A stretch of 64,000 nucleotides of DNA from the NCBI GenBank assembly GCA_946902875.1, contig OX336340.1, forward strand, positions 14,771,566 to 14,835,565, read 5' to 3'. A model generated the notes under the pieces. That model was given only the letters and a program-made list of their open reading frames with translations. It was not told the DNA's origin and did not search any database. This DNA comes from Nematopogon swammerdamellus (lineage: Eukaryota > Arthropoda > Insecta > Lepidoptera > Adelidae). The position numbers were made by a program, and so were the translations under genes. Positions 57,913 through 64,000 of the stretch are shown in pieces (within the stretch, counting starts at the first letter, position 1; each line of letters begins with the position of its first letter).

Positions 57913-60900
57913 CCATGCGCCCGGGGCGCCGCGGCCGCCGCCACCACCGCCACCACCACCACTGCAGCCTCCGCCGTCTGCAACAACCACCATTATTACA
58001 GTACTTATGCATTAGACAGGATGCATTTGTACAATGAGAAAGAACACAAGCAACTACAAAGAAGTAGTTAGCTTCACTCTTTCCCTGCTGATAGAATCGA
58101 CAAAAGTTAAAATCATAGATAAATAGTTTTTCTTCGGAGACAATAATCTGCCTAAAAGTTAACTTGACACATACTGGAGGTTTAAATTGGCGGAAAGCAT
58201 ATTTAATAGCCACCTATTAAAATATGCTTACAGTAAAAAAAAAAAAAATATGGTTTGTGGTTAAGTTAACCTTGGCTTCCCGCGAAGCCAAGGTTAACTT
58301 AACCACAAATCCGACAACCAATCCAATCTAGTATAAAAGTGTCTTTCACATTTTCTTCGCACAATACCAAATAGTACTAAACTTCTCTCTCTGTAGTACT
58401 GTACCACAAACTGCCCATTACTTGAAATTTATGACAATGAGACTGTTATTTCTTGCCAATGTCGACTGATGCCAACAATAGGGATATGCTAACCGCCTGC
58501 AGAAAGTGTTGAACAGTTAAAACGGTAAGTGCGCGGACGTATGACACGGTCGGGCGACCGCAGAAGGCGCGGCGGGGGCGCGGAGGGGTGGCGCGCGGTG
58601 GTGGCGTAACGCACCGCGCGCCGCGTCTGTGTGTGGAACCGACTGAAGTAGCACCTCAGGAAGAATGACTATAGTTTCACATTTTACGTATGCGGAGCAT
58701 GCGCCACGACGACCGACTACAGCACCTATAAACAACTATGTGCAGGTAGGTAGGTACACACACGGTAGCGTGTATTAAAAATATATTAAGCAATCGGTAC
58801 ACACGCGTAATAGCTCGTGTCCTTATTCTGTGATGCAATTATATCGTATGTGTCATTCCGCTCCGCACCCAGGTCGGTGGCGCGGCGGCGGAGGCTAGGC
58901 GGTGCGACGAGGGTGTCGAGTCGACCGGTGGTGTCGACCACCGTTATGGCACGCCTCTTGACCACGTCAAACCAAATTCAATCAAATCAAGTAATCCGTC
59001 GGAGATCTATATTAAGAGGTATTAAAAAAAAATGTCGGTCGTCCGGGTATCCCATCCGTGCTCAGTCCAGCCAGCCCTTCAAGTATTCTACTTTATAACA
59101 AACTGCTGTGTCCGGAACTCCGCTCGCGGTAAAGTCCGTTTCATAGCACATCGTAAAACTTTGAATTAACTCCGAATGTGTTTCATTTCGACCCCACTGC
59201 TCAGCTCATATGAATAATGACGTGATGCTATATAACGTTGCGGAAATATCTTATATTACATAGATAAAAACCTAAAGCAAATAGGTTGGTTGAGCCGATC
59301 TTGACTTATAAGCGAATATACATACATACACTCAGACGACAGACGTGGGATTTTATATTATGTATAGAGAAAAAGAAAAGAAGATAAAAATACATTCGTA
59401 ACCCCCGTGCGCGACCGAATGTTCATGCATGTCCATCGTTAGACAGCTTATGGGTGGCTCGGCGCCACATGTCGAGCTTTCGATAAAAAAAAGAGAATAT
59501 AGAGAAGAGGTCAAGATACGAGAAGATAAGAAGAGATATAGAACAGAAGAGAAGATCGGTCAAATGAGACTGTGTGTGTCATACTAACTGGACTAAACTC
59601 TGAACCTTAAAACCAGCGTCTATTCTCCATAACTATATAGCCAGTAGCAGTAGGCACACATATGTCAATTACCTGCTAGGTGTGTCTACGGCGCACTGCG
59701 CTACAAAGATATTTTTAAAAAGTGAAACGAATTCATTAAAACGGTAGCAGAGCCATAACAATTAAACATTCACACTTTTACTTCGCAGATTAAATAAAGA
59801 AATGAGCAAAATAGCAGTTCTGGCAAATAGAGTGAAACTCCTAATGCGGTAGCGGCAGCAACAGCTGCGGGGCCAAACGCACAAAGTTCAATCTCTCTTC
59901 AGCTCTAGAAGAAAGCGTTGTAAATCGTCGCCATGACAGATGCGTTCGTTGACCGCCTCCGGAGGTCATACGACTGACGGACGTTTCAAATAATTACCTA
60001 TTCCATCCACGTCGGTGTAGAGAACAAACCGCACTTGTGTTCTCTGAAAGCTATGCCGAAACATACCTGCAAAAGAAATACTTACGGTCTAAGTCCTTCT
60101 GCAAGCATATACTTTTACGTGCGTTATTTCGCGTCGTGTTTGTCTTGTGTGTGTTGCAATTTCTCAAACATCCTCGTAGCTTAAAACGTTAACTACTTGC
60201 GGTGGCTAACCTTGCACCTAAGAATATTAAGATAGAGTACTGACCTCGATGAGATCGTTTTTAATGAACACTAATTCCTAGGTCAATGAAGCATCGTTAT
60301 CACTAGCTAGAGACATTTGATTTGTCCTACTGGACATACGACCCTCATTGTTATCATTAATTCTTTTTCCATGGGCACGATGACCGGCAGCGTCCGAGGC
60401 TTCTTCCAGCTAATTGTGATATAAAATGGCCCATGTGCGAGTTACTCTCGCATCGAGGGTTCCGTATTTCCGCTCATTGATCTATTATTTATTAGACGAC
60501 AGATATGTTATGATATTTCCGAACTATTTCAGTATTTTCGCGGATTTATTTCAGCTCGTAATCAATGTATTCGGATGCGTTTGGATCGCAAATAGTAATA
60601 TACGTTTTTCCATTTTTTTCATGAATCTGCATTGTCCGCCCTCATACACCTATCCCAAACCCAAAGGTTTCTTTATAATTATTAATCTCGCCATTTGTAA
60701 CTCGTTAATAAAGGTGGCTTAATAAATCATATTTAATTGATTGATTGAGTCTCTAATGGAATGCCTAGCTGACGATAAGTACCTAGGCGACATACGAGTA
60801 CGATGCTATAGCCCGACCACATTTTGCATTGCATTGCATTTTCGATCAACTTTTCATGTTATTTTTTTCGTTTTTCGTAGCCGGGTTTTGCAAAATGTTT

Positions 60901-61175
60901 TCTTTATTTTTTATTTAAATCCTTTTTATTAAACCATTTGGTGAGGTATACTTTTGAAATCGCCTGTATAAGCTGTTGACCACGAAACTACATCCACATT
61001 TGTTAAAATCAAGTTAGACAACATGACGCCTGGCTCTCGCCATTAGAATGTTTCATAAAAAATACTAAAAAACCTATATCACGCGTACTATCCAACAACG
61101 TCGTGTGTTGAAATATGTCAACTAGTTTAGGCTCTGCGACGGAACGAACACCCATACATCGTACTTATATACCCC
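57913..61175. other. Region upstream of the lipase start, no gene recognised
   Basis: Immediately upstream of the proposed start codon a glycine-codon run (GGTGGTGGTGGC on the minus strand, 57940-57965) and an acceptor-like GTTGTTGCAG suggest that a further 5' untranslated exon lies to the right. Besides the hairpin at 58254 I see no coding frame with a known motif; 58500-58640 is GC-rich and may be part of another element. Confidence 0.5.
58254..58309. repeat. Perfect 26-bp-arm hairpin
   Basis: TTTGTGGTTAAGTTAACCTT plus GGCTTC is followed by the 4-nt loop CCGC and the exact reverse complement. No mismatch occurs in the 26-bp stem. Confidence 0.9.
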
Positions 61176-61330
61176 ATGCTGTATCCCGACAATCGGGGTA
61201 AGCAGAGTAGTCGGTATTGTGCTACAAGTAGTCTTGTAAATTACAGCACAACACCGACCCCCACATTCGGCGAAGTATTAGGACAAGATAACTATCAAGC
61301 AGCAAGTAAGGCACACAGATAGGGCATACA
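61176..61330 (-). repeat. Dispersed repeat family C, partial copy
   Basis: CCCGACAATCGGGGTAAGCA, GTATTGTGCTACAAGTAGTC and CAAGCAGCAAGTAAGGCACA match 21825-21975. Confidence 0.7.
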
Positions 61331-61724
61331 CCGCCAAAATCACAAACTCTCCTTTTGTCTTATCCGCAGTCGGCTAAAAAGCATAGTCGTATTCTACTCA
61401 CGAGCCCTAAACAACAATCCGGCTTTAGAAATAAATACATTTTATGTAAGCATATTATATATATAGCTTGTTTAGTTTTGTAGCTAAAGGGCTCCTACAG
61501 AAAAACGGATAGTTAAGATACATTGTGTCGAGACTAATAGGGTTCCTGGCTGTACTACTGAACCCTAAAAAGTTCACATTGTTGAGAAAATATCTTGGAA
61601 GACATTGAAAACGAAATTAATGGCAAGTTGAGTGTTGACCTTCTTACAAACTACTTAAGTAGTATTAAACTGTCGTATTATTTACTTGTTAATAAATATT
61701 TACTTCATAAAATTTATACCATAC

Positions 61725-62838
61725 ATCGGAATCCGCGGGGCACGAATACGACCTTGTTAGGGATTGACTACGGCGATCAATAAACAATCGACACTGTTAT
61801 CGATACTCATATTTATTTGTTTATTGTATTTTATTCATGTCATATTTCAGACCTGAATACTTATATACCTATAGTACTTATATAAACATGTATACTTTAT
61901 GTTAACGATTAAGTAAATATAATACATATTTATATAAGGTCTTTCAAAATTTGTTCATAGTACGCTAAGGGGGGTTTCTGTATCATATAGGGAGTAAAAC
62001 CTATATAAAAATTTTTGGACCTTGGGCTTTTTTTAAGTAAAAAAATTTTTTATGTAGGTATTTAAATAAAAAAATAGGTGTTTGATTTTTATAACCTAAT
62101 CCATTCAGTTTCATAACAGTAACAAAAAAGTCTTCATGACCATTATGATGTAACACGTGTAAGTTGGTAAAAAAAATTAAATTCTTTCTATTCCATACTG
62201 ATAAAACTGAAATTGTCGTTTTTCACAATTTCTGAAAGAAAGAGATATACGTGTTGGAAGACTTTTTTGTTCCTGGCATGAAACCGAAACGATTAAGAAA
62301 AATTTTTGTTTTGCATTTAAAATTAAAAAAAAAATTTTGTAAAAAAAAATACTTTGTTCTTCAAAAGTGATCTATTTCCGATACAGAACCCCCCCTTAGC
62401 GTACTATGAACTAATTTTGTAAGACCTATTTTTTTGGACCTTGGCCTTTTTTTATTATGTAAAATATTTTTTTGTCTTTAAATAAAAAAATAGGTGGTTG
62501 ATTTTTATAGCCTAATCGATTCAGTTTCATAACAGTAACAAAAAAGTCTTCCATATCATTATGATGTAACACGTGTAAGTTGGTAAAAAAAATCAAAGTC
62601 TTTCTATTCCATACTAATAAAACTAATATTGTGGTTTGAACAGATTTGTATTGTACCTACAAAGTAAATACAACATTTGTTTATTATATTTTATTTTCTA
62701 TAGAAATACTCTTAGTTTTAATAATCGATATTATTCCATATTATTCTAAAATAACGATCGATTTTCGATATTTGTGGATACATTGTCCCATCACTAAACA
62801 ACCTTGAATCATTCGTGCCCCGCGGATTCCGATGTATG
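61725..62838. mobile_element. TIR element of about 1.1 kb with a nested foldback MITE
   Basis: The outer ends are 24-bp-plus inverted repeats (CATCGGAATCCGCGGGGCAC at the left and its complement at 62814-62838), with TA beside each end, which would fit a Tc1/mariner-type insertion. Inside, a second foldback at about 61940-62427 has arms GGTCTTTCAAAATTTGTTCA / TGAACTAATTTTGTAAGACC with a shared TACGCTAAGGGGGG core. A segment of about 200 bp (62010-62215) is repeated directly at 62432-62625. Confidence 0.65.
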
Positions 62839-63436
62839 TATAACTGACAGACAACGCACAGCTTAAACCGGTAGGTCTAGCTGGAAGCATGAAATTTTGC
62901 ATAGGTGTTCCATATACAACGTGTCCCAAAACTCAACGTCAAGCGGGAACCAGGGAGTAGGCCAGTTTATGACTACCCAGGGAAAAATAAGAAAAAAAAT
63001 CGGAGTCATTTGTTTTTTATGACATGAGCATTTTTTGAAAAACGTTGAAAATTTACATCTCGTACAATATTTTTAGGTACTACGACTACAAATTTTCAAA
63101 TATAATTGTTAATATTTTTTTATTGGTAGCCTAAATAACTCTGCTATTCATCCGTATCCCAAATAAAACCAAAATGCCCATAGGTTTATCACAAAAAAAT
63201 ATTAAGTAAAATTTTTTTCTTCAAATTTTCAAAGATAATTATTTTTAGTTTAATTTGCCACTTCATAGTATAAAAAAATGTACGTACACTACTATGGCAA
63301 GTTTTCACAAAAGTTGGCGCGACTAATCAAGATTTCAAAATGATATAATATCTCCCACATCATGCTTTAAAAAAGACTTGGTACTTGCCAACATAAAATA
63401 ATACCTTACTCACTGAAAATTGCCTTCAGTGCTAGA

Positions 63437-63963
63437 GTGATGATAGTGTGGAGAGAAGGAGGGACAGTTAGTTTTTCGAATTATTTGAAAAATCACAAGC
63501 ACAATCTGTATTGTTGGAGTATCGAGAATCCGCATCTTATAAGGGAAGACAAGTCTCAGTATCAATTAAAATTGAACTTGTGGTCTGACATATTAAACGG
63601 CAAAGTTATTGGGCCATTTGAATTGCCAAGAAACTTGAATGGTGAAGTTTACCTAGATTTTCTTCAAAATCATCTGTCCGATCTACTAGAAGATGTGCCA
63701 TTTAACATTTTACGTACAATGTGGTACCAAAATGATGGTTGCCCTGCTCATTATGCCCATCCAGTGCGAGAATATCTGAACCAAGAGTATACAGACCGTT
63801 TGATTGGGCGCCTTGGTCCAATTTTATGGCCGCCCCGTTCTCCGGATTTAAATGCGCTGGACATCTTTTACGGGGGTTGCCTGAAAGACAAGGTTAATTC
63901 GAAAACCATATCAACAATTGGCGAACTACGTTGAGGAATCTCGGAGGCTGCCCAACAGATCAA
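63437..63963 (+). pseudogene. Mariner/Tc1-type DDE transposase, decayed 3' part
   Basis: The frame reads YCWSIENPHLIRED, IGPFELPRNLNGEVYLDFLQ, then MWYQNDGCPAHYAHPVREYL with the second catalytic Asp, RLIGRLGPILWPPRSPDLNA with the third (SPDL.ALD), and GCLKDKVNSKTI. The segment that should hold the first Asp (F.DE..F) is not recognisable at the start of this frame. An in-frame TGA at 63932-63934 interrupts a C-terminus that continues as GISEAAQQI. It is therefore a dead copy; the window ends before its right end. Confidence 0.85.
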
Positions 63964-64000
63964 TTTACGAGGATAGGCACGATTGGTGAAAAGGTAGTTT

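Overview
The window is a stretch of insect nuclear genome, most likely from a moth or butterfly. It is AT-rich. Its genes are split by small phase-matched GT-AG introns, and the space between exons is filled with transposon families I associate with Lepidoptera (hAT and mariner MITEs, RTE/Jockey/CR1-type LINE ends, tRNA- and 5S-derived SINEs, a Penelope-like element and a Transib). The order assignment is inference from this repeat repertoire and from protein similarity; no species can be named.

Layout: (1) 521-952 (+) is the last exon of a SINA/SIAH-like protein. (2) 1628-19148 (-) is a complete 17-exon importin-13 gene. (3) 23267-34866 (+) is a complete 9-exon pontin (RuvB-like 1) gene, divergent from importin-13 across about 4 kb of nested transposons. 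(4) 36460-57912 (-) is a complete 12-exon secreted lipase of the pancreatic-lipase family, convergent with pontin and carrying an unusually long (about 427 aa) low-complexity C-terminal tail. (5) 57.9-64 kb is repeat-rich flank ending in a decayed mariner-type transposase. I built each gene by reading splice sites and checking that the phase carries across every junction; predicted lengths are about 977 aa (importin-13), 456 aa (pontin) and 975 aa (lipase).

The most unusual structures are these. A 123-125 bp unit made of the end of importin-13 exon 3 plus the start of its intron is tandemly repeated 13 times, with the splice donor kept in 11 extra copies. A 157-bp unit made of the last pontin exon is present four times in tandem. 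A 22-nt microexon in the lipase gene carries a stop codon and would remove the tail. A 3-kb Transib (RAG1-related) element has ends that begin with the exact heptamer CACAGTG, a 5-bp target duplication, and its two halves arranged as a giant inverted repeat inside a lipase intron.

Eight hAT-type insertions have target-site duplications readable by eye (seven exact 8-bp, one with 7 of 8 matching), so their boundaries are firm. Several other foldback or nested elements are described with approximate limits.
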